From NCBI RefSeq assembly GCF_900114285.1, contig NZ_FOSN01000003.1, positions 62,001 to 126,000 of the forward strand: a stretch of DNA of 64,000 nt, given 5' to 3'. The notes beneath the pieces are model-generated. The model was not told where the DNA came from, made no database searches, and saw nothing but the letters and a program-made list of their open reading frames with translations. This DNA is from Methylocapsa palsarum (GTDB lineage: Bacteria > Pseudomonadota > Alphaproteobacteria > Rhizobiales > Beijerinckiaceae). Of the stretch, positions 56,363 to 64,000 are shown piece by piece (the stretch's first letter is position 1; each line of letters opens with the position of its first letter). Made by a program: the position numbers and the translations under genes.

Positions 56363-56962
56363 TCAGGGACCGACGTAGCGGATCGTGTTTCCCTTTGGAT
56401 CGGTGATCATGGCGCCCGCCTCGACTTGCGGTTCGGCCACCGACCGTCCGGTGACGACGTCGGACTGAAGCGCCGCAACAGAATTCGGCGAGGCTCGACG
56501 CGAATCGATCGCGAGGAGGGCGCTGCGGGCGCTCTTCGAAATGACCTTGATCGAGGACAGCGACGCAAAATCTTCCGCCCTGTGATGACGGCCGGCATCG
56601 CCGATGAAGACCCGGACGCCGAAGTGGGTCATAACCGCGTCGCCTTCGCGAAGGCTATCGTCGTCCATCAGGCCCGGCGCGGGGCGCAGCGGGCCGCCGA
56701 CTTTGGCGACATGCATCTTTTCCACGGCCTTCGGACGATGGAGCGAAACCGCTTTTGTCTTATGACGGGAGGCTGCGGAACGGTATCCCGAGTCCGACGG
56801 GAACGGGCCGGGGCGCATCGGAGAGGCGCTGGTCGCGGGTTGCGGCTGAAACAGGAAGTCGAAAAACCCGGCGTTCGCCGAATTTAGCGGAAGCGTCAGC
56901 GCCAGGGCGGCGGCTCCCGCAAGGCGAGAAATCCCAAGGATATTTCTGGGGAGGAATGTCAA
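56363..56962 (-). CDS. Secreted protein of unknown function
   Basis: The 199-residue product starts at TTG 56962, which has AGGAG seven bases upstream. The N-terminus LAGAAALALTLPLNSANAGF is a signal peptide. The mature part begins FFDFLFQPQP, followed by a Pro/Ser-rich and basic section and a C-terminal section (MTHFGVRVFIGDAGRHHRAE, GNTIRYVGP) that is more folded in appearance. The FFDFLF-type start is shared by several exported alphaproteobacterial proteins linked to envelope functions. No function can be given. Confidence 0.7.
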   Translation of the reverse strand: MTFLPRNILGISRLAGAAALALTLPLNSANAGFFDFLFQPQPATSASPMRPGPFPSDSGYRSAASRHKTKAVSLHRPKAVEKMHVAKVGGPLRPAPGLMDDDSLREGDAVMTHFGVRVFIGDAGRHHRAEDFASLSSIKVISKSARSALLAIDSRRASPNSVAALQSDVVTGRSVAEPQVEAGAMITDPKGNTIRYVGP

Positions 56963-57143
56963 CGCTATCTCCTGGTGGACAAAGATAATCGAAGGACAGA
57001 CCGCGCAGCCGCATCCGGAGCGAACCGCCGTCCTTCACTGGATTACCGCGAGGTTTACCTTATATTGCAAAGCTGGGGCGCCACGCAAGAGCCATATTGT
57101 CGACAAAATTGATGCGCCCGGCACTTTATGGCGCGCGCATGGA

Positions 57144-58007
57144 CTACGACGCGCGCGTGATTCTTTCGTATTCGGCCTCGACCGTTCGCGCGCCGTAACG
57201 CCGTTCCAGCCGTCTGATCGTGAAGTGCCCACGCGCAAGCCTCTGGAAATGGTCTACGAAGGCGTAGTTGACGCCGGCGCCGCAAACCCCACCGATGATC
57301 GGTATGCTTTGGGCGGCCAGCTTCTGGGAAACCATAAAGCCGAAACGCGAGCCGACTAAAGTGATGAATCGCACAAGCGCGGGAGCCGCTTCCTCCACGA
57401 TTCCGCGTTCGAGCAGAAAGCGGGCCGCCTCGCTCACCGATTTCGCCAACATGCCCCGTACGGCGAAATAGCCGGTCTCGACCCTGTCGTCGCCGAAGCG
57501 GCCGGCGCCGGGTTCAGCGCGGCCGCCGAGGGCGAACACTTCGAGGCAAGCGAGCGCGGTCGCCGGATTTTTGAGATCCTCGCCCTCGCCGCGCGCGATA
57601 TCCGCGATGGAGCGGAGCATGATGGTCGTCGTGAAGGGAAGCTCGATCGCGAGGCCGGAAAATCCGGCGGCCCCGCCCGCCGCTCCCGCGACCACCACGA
57701 CGCCTCTGTGAAGGCGGCGCCGGTCTTTCAGCCGGGCGCCGTTCAGACTGCGGAGCGCGAGCGACATCGCGGTATTGATCGCCGACTCGGCCGCTTTGTT
57801 CGCGACGTCCGAAACCTGCCCGGGAACGAGCGATCCCAGCAGGTCGACCTTACGCCCCACGATTGCGGTCAGGCGCATCGCGAGACTGCTGTATTCGAGT
57901 TCCGCCACGGCGCGTTCGAGCGCGGCCATGTCCTGCCCGTCGAGGGCTGAAAGCCCGCCCGGAAGAATCACGTCTCCCTGCTCCGCCGAATTGACCATCG
58001 GGCTCAT
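57144..58007 (-). CDS. EcsC family protein
   Basis: The 287-residue protein has the EcsC pattern: LTAIVGRKVDLLGSLVPGQV, a Gly/Ala-rich hydrophobic stretch (VVVVAGAAGGAAGFSGLAIE), and IIGGVCGAGVNYAFVDHFQR near the end. Ser-rich helices suggest membrane association. The Bacillus relative affects an ABC exporter and secretion; the role in Proteobacteria is not known. I start at ATG 58007 since GAGAGG lies seven bases upstream; an in-frame ATG at 58070 has no such site. It is divergent from the protease gene at 58327. Confidence 0.85.
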   Translation of the reverse strand: MSPMVNSAEQGDVILPGGLSALDGQDMAALERAVAELEYSSLAMRLTAIVGRKVDLLGSLVPGQVSDVANKAAESAINTAMSLALRSLNGARLKDRRRLHRGVVVVAGAAGGAAGFSGLAIELPFTTTIMLRSIADIARGEGEDLKNPATALACLEVFALGGRAEPGAGRFGDDRVETGYFAVRGMLAKSVSEAARFLLERGIVEEAAPALVRFITLVGSRFGFMVSQKLAAQSIPIIGGVCGAGVNYAFVDHFQRLARGHFTIRRLERRYGARTVEAEYERITRAS

Positions 58008-58326
58008 CGAAATCCTCTCGTTAAGCTTGTTTCCCAAATCAACTTGCTGAAAACTTGGCTTTAATTTCAAATTAACCGGAACCCAAGCGGTTCATCGGCG
58101 TTTAGCGATGGCCAAACCTGAAATTAAGAAATGGAACTTGCCGTCTTCTCGCGCAAGTAAAAGTCTTAACTTGGGCCTTTGAATTCGAAAACGCGGCGAT
58201 GGCCTCCTTCCAGGGGGCAGGCAAGCCGGGGTGGAAAAGGTTCGCTAAAAAGTGATTTTCCTGCTTAAGCGCGCAGCAAAACGGACCTGCCAGAACTCGA
58301 TCCCGGACGCCTCCGGAGTTGAGATC
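58008..58326. other. Divergent promoter region between EcsC and BTLCP genes
   Basis: No gene is seen in about 320 bases. The middle has AT-rich stretches and a short inverted repeat ACTTGC-N11-GCAAGT near 58136. Both flanking genes are read away from here. Confidence 0.45.
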
Positions 58327-58983
58327 ATGAGCGCTTTTGTTTCACGGGGTTTGCGCCGATTTGCGGCGGTCGCCTCGCTTGGAGCTTCCCTTGGCCTCAC
58401 CCTTGGAGCCTCCCTTGGCGTCGCAGTCCCGGCGCAGGCGTCGCCGATCATGTCGGCGACGTTCGCGCCATTAGGCCAGCCGACGAGCGTTCCCTTCGGC
58501 TGGGCGGATTTTTGCCGCCGCTACGCCGGCGAATGTGACGGCGGCCCACTCCCTTCGCTCGACATCAATCTGACGACCAAATCGATCAAAGAGATCGAGC
58601 GGATCAACAAATGGGTCAACGAGCATATCCAGCCGGTCTCTGATATGGAGCATTGGGGCGTCGTCGACCAGTGGGACTATCCGACCGACGGTAAGGGCGA
58701 TTGCGAGGACTTCGCGCTTTTGAAGCGTAAATTGCTCATCGACGAGGGCTTCCCGCGTCAGGCTTTGTTGATGACGATCGTCAAGGACGGGCATGCCGAA
58801 GGGCACGCGATCCTCACCGTCAAGACCAATGCCGGAGAATTCGTTCTCGATAATCTGCGCGCCGAGATCAGGCCTTGGGACCGCACTGGATATCGTTTTG
58901 TAAAGCGGCAATCGCAGAACGAGCAGAATGTCTGGCTTCAGATCGGCGATCCGACGCCCGCGCCTGACTACGTGTCCCGTTGA
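58327..58983 (+). CDS. Transglutaminase-like cysteine protease (BTLCP)
   Basis: The 218-residue protein has a signal peptide with a duplicated segment (SLGASLGLTLGASLGVAVPA) and a papain/transglutaminase-like core with the catalytic Cys in GDCEDFALLKRKLLIDEG, His in EGHAILTVKTNAG and Asp in FVLDNLRAEIRPW. This is the bacterial transglutaminase-like cysteine proteinase family; the best-known relative, LapG, releases surface adhesins. No LapD or adhesin gene is in this window, so its target is unknown. ATG 58327 follows CGGAG. Confidence 0.92.
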   Translation: MSAFVSRGLRRFAAVASLGASLGLTLGASLGVAVPAQASPIMSATFAPLGQPTSVPFGWADFCRRYAGECDGGPLPSLDINLTTKSIKEIERINKWVNEHIQPVSDMEHWGVVDQWDYPTDGKGDCEDFALLKRKLLIDEGFPRQALLMTIVKDGHAEGHAILTVKTNAGEFVLDNLRAEIRPWDRTGYRFVKRQSQNEQNVWLQIGDPTPAPDYVSR

Positions 58984-59013
58984 AACGCCGTTTTGAAATC
59001 TCTTGAGCCTCTG

Positions 59014-59065
59014 GAGCGATTTCTGATCGCTCGCATGACTTCATGCGATCGGAAAGCGCTCTAGA
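59014..59065 (+). repeat. Half copy of the dispersed element, copy F
   Basis: Only the second hairpin is kept: GAGCGATTTCTGATCGCTCG, then CATGACTTCATGCGATCGG, then AAAGCGCTCTAGA. Its right end supplies the stop codon (TAG in CTAGA) of the TonB receptor gene on the opposite strand at 59061. Confidence 0.8.
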
Positions 59066-61463
59066 ACGTGACCTTGAACCCGGCGTAAAGCGACAGCGGC
59101 TGCATCGGCGTGATCGTTCTCGCGTCTGTCGTGAAATTGGTCGCGACCGCGTTCTGCGCGCCTGTTCCCGTATCAAAGAAGGTTCCGTATGTGGCGCTGT
59201 GGTTGTTGAAGAGATTGTTGATCAGCCCAAAGATCTGGAAATGTTCGGACACCTGATACGACGCGTGTAAATTCGCCACCCAGAAGGCGGGAAGCTTCGA
59301 GTTCTGGTTCGAATCATCTCCGATGAAATACTGGGTTCCGACGATGCGCACGTCGCCGCCCAGCTTGAATTGAGGCGTGAAGGAATAGTCTGCGCCGAAT
59401 TTGATCTGCTGGCTTGGAATGCCGGGAATACGATTTCCGGGCGTCACAAAAATGTTTCCGTCGGCGTCGGCGAACGGGTTGTTGGGCGAGGCTAAAGCGC
59501 CCGAAAAACGATAGGTCGCGTCCACATAGCTGTAGTTCAGATAGGCAAGCCAGTCGCCGCTGTGGAACTCGACGCCCGCTTCGACGCCCTGCCGCAGGGT
59601 GCCGGGCACATTGGCGTAATAGCCCCGCCCGGTGATTGTGCTGGCGAGCGAGATAATGTCGTTCGATACATTGGTGCGGAAAAATCCCGCTTTCCAATCA
59701 ATGCGGCCATCGGTGAGGACATGTGACGTCCCCCGCAGCCCCGCCTCGACCGTGTGCGAGACGACCTGCTGAAGCGGCGGGTCCGCCACCAGCGAATTGG
59801 CGAGGAGACAGGGCTGGATCTTGCTCGCGCAATCGAGTTCGAGCGGCGTCGGCGCCCGGTTCGCCTCGGAATAGCTGGCGTAGGCCGAGACGCCCGGCAG
59901 GATCTTGTAGGTGAGGCCGGCGACCGGATTGACGCGCGTGAAGGTGTTCGCGCTGTTGAGTTCCGGCGACAGTCCGCCGGCGTCGTTGGTGTCGATGTTG
60001 GCGACGTTGAGTCTTGCTCCGGCGGTCAGCGCCAGCTCCGGCGTGAGATTGAACGTGTCTAGCGCAAAGAGTCCCCAGTAGGTTGTCGTTCCGGTGAGAA
60101 AGGTCGGGACATAGCCGATCCGGCCGAGCGTCTCGATCGTCGCGCCGGCGCCCGGAAACGAACCGTCCGGACTGACGACGAAATTGGGGTTTATGACGCC
60201 GAGCGTGCTGTTCGCGCTGAAGCTGAAAAAGCTGGCGTCGACGCTGCCGCCGACGACCAGATAATTGTCGTGGCCAAGAATCTGATCCTTGTTCGTGGCC
60301 TGGACCGCCGCTCCCGCAGTCGTGGAATGGGTGAAGGTCCGGTCGATTGTGCCGTACACGGTATTGCCCGAAAACGATATCGGATTGCCATGCTGATCGA
60401 GGATCACGAAGCCGTTGCCGTTCGCGACGCTGGGAAAACCGTCGTCCGAAAGGCAAAGGCTGCCGGCGAAATCGTTCGGCAGATTATTGGAGCCGCAATC
60501 CTGGACGTCGGCGTCGTTGCCGTCCGTATGGGTCTGCTTGAATGTCCGCAAATAGAAATTGCTCGACAGCGACCAATGGGGAACGATGTCGAACCGACCG
60601 GTCAGGGCGAGCGATCCGGCCTCGTTGGCGGTCGTCTGCGGCGAGGTGAAGACATTGCGGATGTCCGGGCTCAAAAGCTCGACCGGGGTAGGGCCGATCA
60701 CCCCAAGCCGAGACGCCGCGCCCGACGCGATCAGGTGCAATTCGGCGTCCTGGCTACGATAGCCGACGTCGCCATAGGCGCGTGCGAGCCACGAGGGTGA
60801 AAAGTAGCGCCAGCCTCCGTCGCGCGCCGTGTCGGCGGTGACGTAGACGCTGTAATTATCGATTTGCTTGCCATATTCGAACAGGCCGCTGACCCGGCCA
60901 TAGGAGCCGCCGAGAACCTGAGCTTCAAGCCCCTGCCAGTTGAAGCCGTTTTTCATCTCGATGTTGATCGCGCCGCCGAGCGCATTGAGGCCGAAGATCG
61001 GATTGCCGGTGAAGACGTCGGTGCGTCTGATCGCCTGCGGCGGAATGAGATCCCAGTTGACGGTGTCGCCGAAGGCCTCGTTGATGCGGATGCCGTTTTG
61101 ATAGACGGCGAGGCCTTGCGGCGTTCCCTGCTGCGGCGAGGCGAAAAAGCCGCGATATTGCAGCTCCTGCGAAAACGGATTGCCGTTGATGTCATCGACG
61201 AAGACGCCCGGCGTGCGCTGGTCGATCGCATCGGTCACGTTGGGCGAGCGCGTGCGGGCGAAGTCGGGCGCGGTGATGGTTTGCGACGAGCTTGGAAATT
61301 TGTCGCGATCTTCGCCTGGTCCCGGCACCGGCGTCGTCGCGATCGCGCTCACCTCGGGAAGTTCGAACGGAGCCGCCGTCTGAGCGAAGGCGGGGGCGCT
61401 CGCGCAGAGGCAAAAGACGCCGCTCAAAGTGGAGATGGTTGAGAGGTGCAATTCCCGCCGCAT
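59061..61463 (-). CDS. TonB-dependent outer-membrane receptor
   Basis: The 800-residue receptor has a signal peptide, a plug domain (ARTRSPNVTDAIDQRTPGVF, FSQELQYRGFFASPQQGTPQ, FGLNALGGAINIEMKNGFNW) and a C-terminal 22-strand barrel ending NHSATYGTF...SLYAGFKVTF with the terminal Phe. It imports a metal complex or other large ligand using TonB energy. The barrel has two Cys pairs (VQDCGSNNL/GSLCLSDD and LDCASKIQPC). It lies about 250 bases downstream of a response regulator gene. No substrate is shown by the sequence. Confidence 0.93.
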   Translation of the reverse strand: MRRELHLSTISTLSGVFCLCASAPAFAQTAAPFELPEVSAIATTPVPGPGEDRDKFPSSSQTITAPDFARTRSPNVTDAIDQRTPGVFVDDINGNPFSQELQYRGFFASPQQGTPQGLAVYQNGIRINEAFGDTVNWDLIPPQAIRRTDVFTGNPIFGLNALGGAINIEMKNGFNWQGLEAQVLGGSYGRVSGLFEYGKQIDNYSVYVTADTARDGGWRYFSPSWLARAYGDVGYRSQDAELHLIASGAASRLGVIGPTPVELLSPDIRNVFTSPQTTANEAGSLALTGRFDIVPHWSLSSNFYLRTFKQTHTDGNDADVQDCGSNNLPNDFAGSLCLSDDGFPSVANGNGFVILDQHGNPISFSGNTVYGTIDRTFTHSTTAGAAVQATNKDQILGHDNYLVVGGSVDASFFSFSANSTLGVINPNFVVSPDGSFPGAGATIETLGRIGYVPTFLTGTTTYWGLFALDTFNLTPELALTAGARLNVANIDTNDAGGLSPELNSANTFTRVNPVAGLTYKILPGVSAYASYSEANRAPTPLELDCASKIQPCLLANSLVADPPLQQVVSHTVEAGLRGTSHVLTDGRIDWKAGFFRTNVSNDIISLASTITGRGYYANVPGTLRQGVEAGVEFHSGDWLAYLNYSYVDATYRFSGALASPNNPFADADGNIFVTPGNRIPGIPSQQIKFGADYSFTPQFKLGGDVRIVGTQYFIGDDSNQNSKLPAFWVANLHASYQVSEHFQIFGLINNLFNNHSATYGTFFDTGTGAQNAVATNFTTDARTITPMQPLSLYAGFKVTF

Positions 61464-61562
61464 ATCGAAGGCCTATCCGTTTCGTCGCTGGTGCGCGTCG
61501 ATTGACCTGTAGCCGAAGCGAAAAAATATTTCGCGGCGACGCCAGGGCGCGAGGGAACCATG

Positions 61563-61576
61563 CCTCAGGCCTGAGG
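61563..61576. promoter_or_regulatory. Perfect 14-base palindrome upstream of the TonB receptor
   Basis: CCTCAGGCCTGAGG lies 100 bases upstream of the receptor start and is a perfect palindrome. Its position fits an operator for the receptor gene. A link to the response regulator next door is only inference. Confidence 0.4.
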
Positions 61577-61712
61577 GGCCGTCTCTAGGCGATGTGCCCT
61601 AAGCGTTCGGGATAATCTGGCAATCGCCGCTTGCGCTGAAGCCTCCGCCAGAGGGCTTACGGCCTGAGTGTTGCCGCACGGACACAGGCGGGGATTTTTG
61701 GCGGTGCGCTGC

Positions 61713-62345
61713 TTAAAAAGCGCCGGTATGGCGCACCGCGACGCCGATCAATTCGGCAAGGCTGCTGACGCCGAGCTTGCTGCGCAGCAACGAGCAGACA
61801 TTGACGACCGTCTTGTAGCTGACGTTCATCTCGCTCGCGATGCTTGAGTAGGATTTGCCTTCGGCGAGCAGGGCGAGCGTTTGAACCTCGCGTGATGACA
61901 ATTGCGACAGGAGATTGGGTTTCGCCCGCGCGCCGACGAGGGCGACATCCATCGCCAGCATGTGGCTGAGGTAGGGCTCTCCATCGCGCACTTTCCGGAA
62001 GGCGGCGACGAACTCATCGGGGTCCGAATCCTTGACGACATATCCGTTCGCTCCAGCTTCCAGCGCGCGGCCGACGATCACCGGGTCCGCATGCATGCTG
62101 AAGACGAGAATGCGCGCTCGAAGGTCGCGCAGCCGGATGCGCCGGATCAGGTCGAGGCCGCCGAGGCCGCTGCCGCTGATGACGAGATCGATGATCGTGA
62201 CGTCCGGGCGGCGTTTGTAGAACAGCCGATAGCCGGTCAGGAAATCCGCGGCGTCGTAGATCATGGCGACGCCGGCGTCTTCAAGCAGCTTGCGACAGGC
62301 TCGCAGCACGATGGGATGGTCGTCGATGATCAGCGCCGAAGTCAT
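61713..62345 (-). CDS. NarL/FixJ-type response regulator
   Basis: The 210-residue protein has a receiver domain with acidic residues at 8 and 9, the phospho-acceptor Asp 53 in DVTIIDLVISG and the conserved Lys in YVVKDSDPDEF. The C-terminal LuxR-type helix-turn-helix is in LSSREVQTLALLAEGKSYSS, then IASEMNVSYKTVVNVCSLLR. It overlaps the kinase gene upstream by four bases, so they form a matched pair. It probably regulates the receptor gene downstream, by gene order. Confidence 0.93.
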   Translation of the reverse strand: MTSALIIDDHPIVLRACRKLLEDAGVAMIYDAADFLTGYRLFYKRRPDVTIIDLVISGSGLGGLDLIRRIRLRDLRARILVFSMHADPVIVGRALEAGANGYVVKDSDPDEFVAAFRKVRDGEPYLSHMLAMDVALVGARAKPNLLSQLSSREVQTLALLAEGKSYSSIASEMNVSYKTVVNVCSLLRSKLGVSSLAELIGVAVRHTGAF

Positions 62346-63865
62346 TCCGCGGCTTCGCCCTCACTGGACGGATGTTCGATGTCCGGGGCGTCGAGCGGAA
62401 ACGTCACCAGGATTCGCGCGCCTTTGGCCTGAGAGGCGTCAAGCCTCCATTCCCCGCCAAGCGCTTGCACGCGGCCTTTCATTCCCGAGAGGCCAAATCC
62501 GGGGCGGATGTCGGACGCCATGCCCTTGCCGCTGTCGCGCACCTCCAGCGCGAGGCGCCGCGAACCATGCGCATGAGACTCATTGGCGCGCCCTGTTTCT
62601 TCATGCAGAATCACGGCGATCTTCGAAGCTCCGGCATGCCTTATGGCGTTCGTGAGGCTTTCCTGAATACAGCGATAGATCGTTAAATCAATGCGGTCGC
62701 CATAAGTCGCTTCTAGTCCCGCGGCGTCCAGCGAAATCGAGACGGCCGGGTAAAGCCGGCCAAAACTCGCGGCAAGATCGGCAAGGACATCTTCAAGCGG
62801 GGCGTGGCCGAGCGCCATCGGCCGCAGGCTGTTCAGAAGATGCCGGTTCGTCAGCTGCATCCGGTCCGCGATTTCGACGATGACGCTGGAACATTCCTCG
62901 ACTTCCGCCAGCGTCTTCGATGAGTCTTCCGAAGCGCCCGGCGAAAGTGCTCCGATTTTCGCGCAGGCGCCCGCCAGAGACCGCGCGTTGGTCTTGAGGC
63001 CGAACAGGCAGGGGCCGAATTCGTCGTGCAGCTCAAGGGCGATGGCTCGTCTTTCTTCGTCCTGGACCTCAATCAGCCGGCGATTCAGGTCGGCGTTTGA
63101 CCGATGTGCGGCGTGAAGACTCTTGGCCAGTCCATTGAATCGATTAACAATTTCAGCCAATTCGCGCACGTCAGGCTGTTCGATGCCGATTTTGTATCGC
63201 CGCTGCTCCAGCGTGAGGAGGCCAGCGGAGACTCGCGTCAGCGGTTCGAGTATTCGGCCGAACATGACGTAAAGAACAGCCGCGGCGATCGCATTGGCGA
63301 AAAACGCCAGGCCGGCAAGCGCTTTGGTGTGGCCCCAGATTTCCTCGATTTCATCTTTTGGTTCACCGATGATGCTTACTGAGCCGATGTTACGGCCAAG
63401 GACGGCCACCGGATGTTCGATGCGCTCTGTCCGCGGCGAGACAAGGGCGGAGAACCAGGCGGGAGCCGAGCGTTCGCCGGGATGTCGCTTGATCGGCGCC
63501 TTGCCGCCGATCAAATGCCCGGTCGCGTCGAAGACCTGAACCGCCGCGTGGCGGGTGTAGCGCAATTGTTGCTGGAGGATCTGGAGCAGCCGCTCGGGCG
63601 TCGTGTCCGGCGCCATCAGACTGACGGTTTCGGACGCGAGCAATTGCGCCAGCCGCATCGAACTGCTCATTTCAACGCCGGCTGCGTCACGCGCCCGCGT
63701 GACGATGACGCAAAGGCCGATGATCGCGGCAAGGATCTCGATGAGAAGGAAAGCCGACAGGAGCTGCGTCCGGAGCGAACGCCTGGCCCAAACCGCGCGC
63801 AACCCTCTTCGCCGGGCGTCCGGTAAAGACAAGCACGCCTCGTCCAAACATTCCTCCCGCGCCAT
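62342..63865 (-). CDS. Membrane sensor histidine kinase (HisKA_3)
   Basis: The 507-residue kinase has two membrane helices (about residues 35-56 and 183-203) around a periplasmic sensor region of about 125 residues, then a HAMP-like stretch. The phosphorylated His 280 is in DEERRAIALELHDEFGP of the HisKA_3 family, and the ATPase domain shows LTNAIRHAG, VRDSGKGM and GFGLSGMKGRVQALGG. The signal is unknown. A copy of the dispersed element lies 60 bases upstream of the start. Confidence 0.93.
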   Translation of the reverse strand: MAREECLDEACLSLPDARRRGLRAVWARRSLRTQLLSAFLLIEILAAIIGLCVIVTRARDAAGVEMSSSMRLAQLLASETVSLMAPDTTPERLLQILQQQLRYTRHAAVQVFDATGHLIGGKAPIKRHPGERSAPAWFSALVSPRTERIEHPVAVLGRNIGSVSIIGEPKDEIEEIWGHTKALAGLAFFANAIAAAVLYVMFGRILEPLTRVSAGLLTLEQRRYKIGIEQPDVRELAEIVNRFNGLAKSLHAAHRSNADLNRRLIEVQDEERRAIALELHDEFGPCLFGLKTNARSLAGACAKIGALSPGASEDSSKTLAEVEECSSVIVEIADRMQLTNRHLLNSLRPMALGHAPLEDVLADLAASFGRLYPAVSISLDAAGLEATYGDRIDLTIYRCIQESLTNAIRHAGASKIAVILHEETGRANESHAHGSRRLALEVRDSGKGMASDIRPGFGLSGMKGRVQALGGEWRLDASQAKGARILVTFPLDAPDIEHPSSEGEAAE

Positions 63866-63924
63866 GGCAAGCCAGGAACGCCCAAGCGAAGATCACTCGA
63901 ACGAACCTGCGTCAGCCGCGCTTA

Positions 63925-64000
63925 GAGCATATTCCGATTGGATTGAATCAATCCAATCGAGAAGACTATGCTCAAGCTTTTGACTCTGGAGCGACTTCTG
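63925..64000 (+). repeat. Two-hairpin dispersed element, copy G (cut by window end)
   Basis: The first hairpin is complete (GAGCATATTC, CGATTGGATTGA, ATCAATCCAATCG, AGAA, GACTATGCTC) and the second begins GAGCGACTTCTG at the end of the window. It is 60 bases upstream of the histidine kinase start, which reads the other way. Confidence 0.88.

Noticed and set aside
59061-61463. Naming the TonB receptor as a lanthanide, copper or siderophore receptor
   Set aside because: Plug and barrel sequence alone do not show the ligand, and no matching biosynthesis or uptake genes are adjacent.

Overview
The window comes from a GC-rich alphaproteobacterium of the Hyphomicrobiales. This rests on the gene orders (recA followed by alaS; uvrC-pgsA-moaD-moaE; a CDP-alcohol transferase, an AI-2E permease and HdaA; glgP-glgB-glgC-glgA-pgm-glgX), the GTAC-N7-GTTC SOS box before recA, a phasin and an Usg-family protein. 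A Beijerinckiaceae/Methylocystaceae-like relative is my best inference; no marker in the window proves it. I saw no rRNA, tRNA, CRISPR array, intact insertion sequence or prophage.

Layout. 1-8.5 kb: 3' end of a secreted beta-helix protein, a frameshifted AraC regulator divergent from a small membrane protein, ycjX-ycjF, an unrecognised protein, a SixA-like phosphatase and a phasin. 8.7-15.3 kb: alaS, recA with its SOS box, a GST and a two-domain SagB-like nitroreductase. 15.5-20.6 kb (minus strand): a radical SAM protein, a possible 44-codon gene, uvrC, pgsA, moaD and moaE. 20.7-34.1 kb: a complete glycogen operon (phosphorylase, branching enzyme, ADP-glucose pyrophosphorylase, synthase, phosphoglucomutase, and a GlgX-MalQ fusion that appears to start at CTG). 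34.1-38.1 kb: four small membrane-associated stress-type proteins (DUF3618, holin-like, unknown, ElaB/YqjD-like) lying between the glycogen operon and a GH13 alpha-glucosidase. 38.1-50.2 kb: an Ala/Pro-rich membrane protein, an ABC exporter pair, a flippase, ccdA, a ParB-like nuclease-domain protein, a flavin reductase, usg, a methyltransferase, a small His-rich exported protein, radC and map. 50.4-64 kb: hom, an unknown protein, the CDP-alcohol transferase/AI-2E/hdaA/methyltransferase run, a secreted unknown, EcsC, a transglutaminase-like protease, and a histidine kinase, response regulator and TonB receptor set.

Two things run through the whole window and are not explained by the genes. The first is a dispersed intergenic element of about 113 bp made of two bulged hairpins that share GAGC...GCTC feet. 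Four full copies, one cut by the window end and three partial copies are visible; two copies supply the stop codon of the neighbouring gene, and two lie just upstream of a start codon. The second is an unusual number of short tandem duplications, mostly of 15 or 18 bp. Inside genes they are in frame and lengthen linkers or N-termini; between genes they have the same period.

The glycogen operon, the stress membrane proteins, the phasin and the alpha-glucosidase suggest a cell that stores carbon and remobilises it under stress; that link is inference from gene order. Many genes are joined by ATGA-type overlaps, and several use TTG or GTG starts supported by good ribosome-binding sites.
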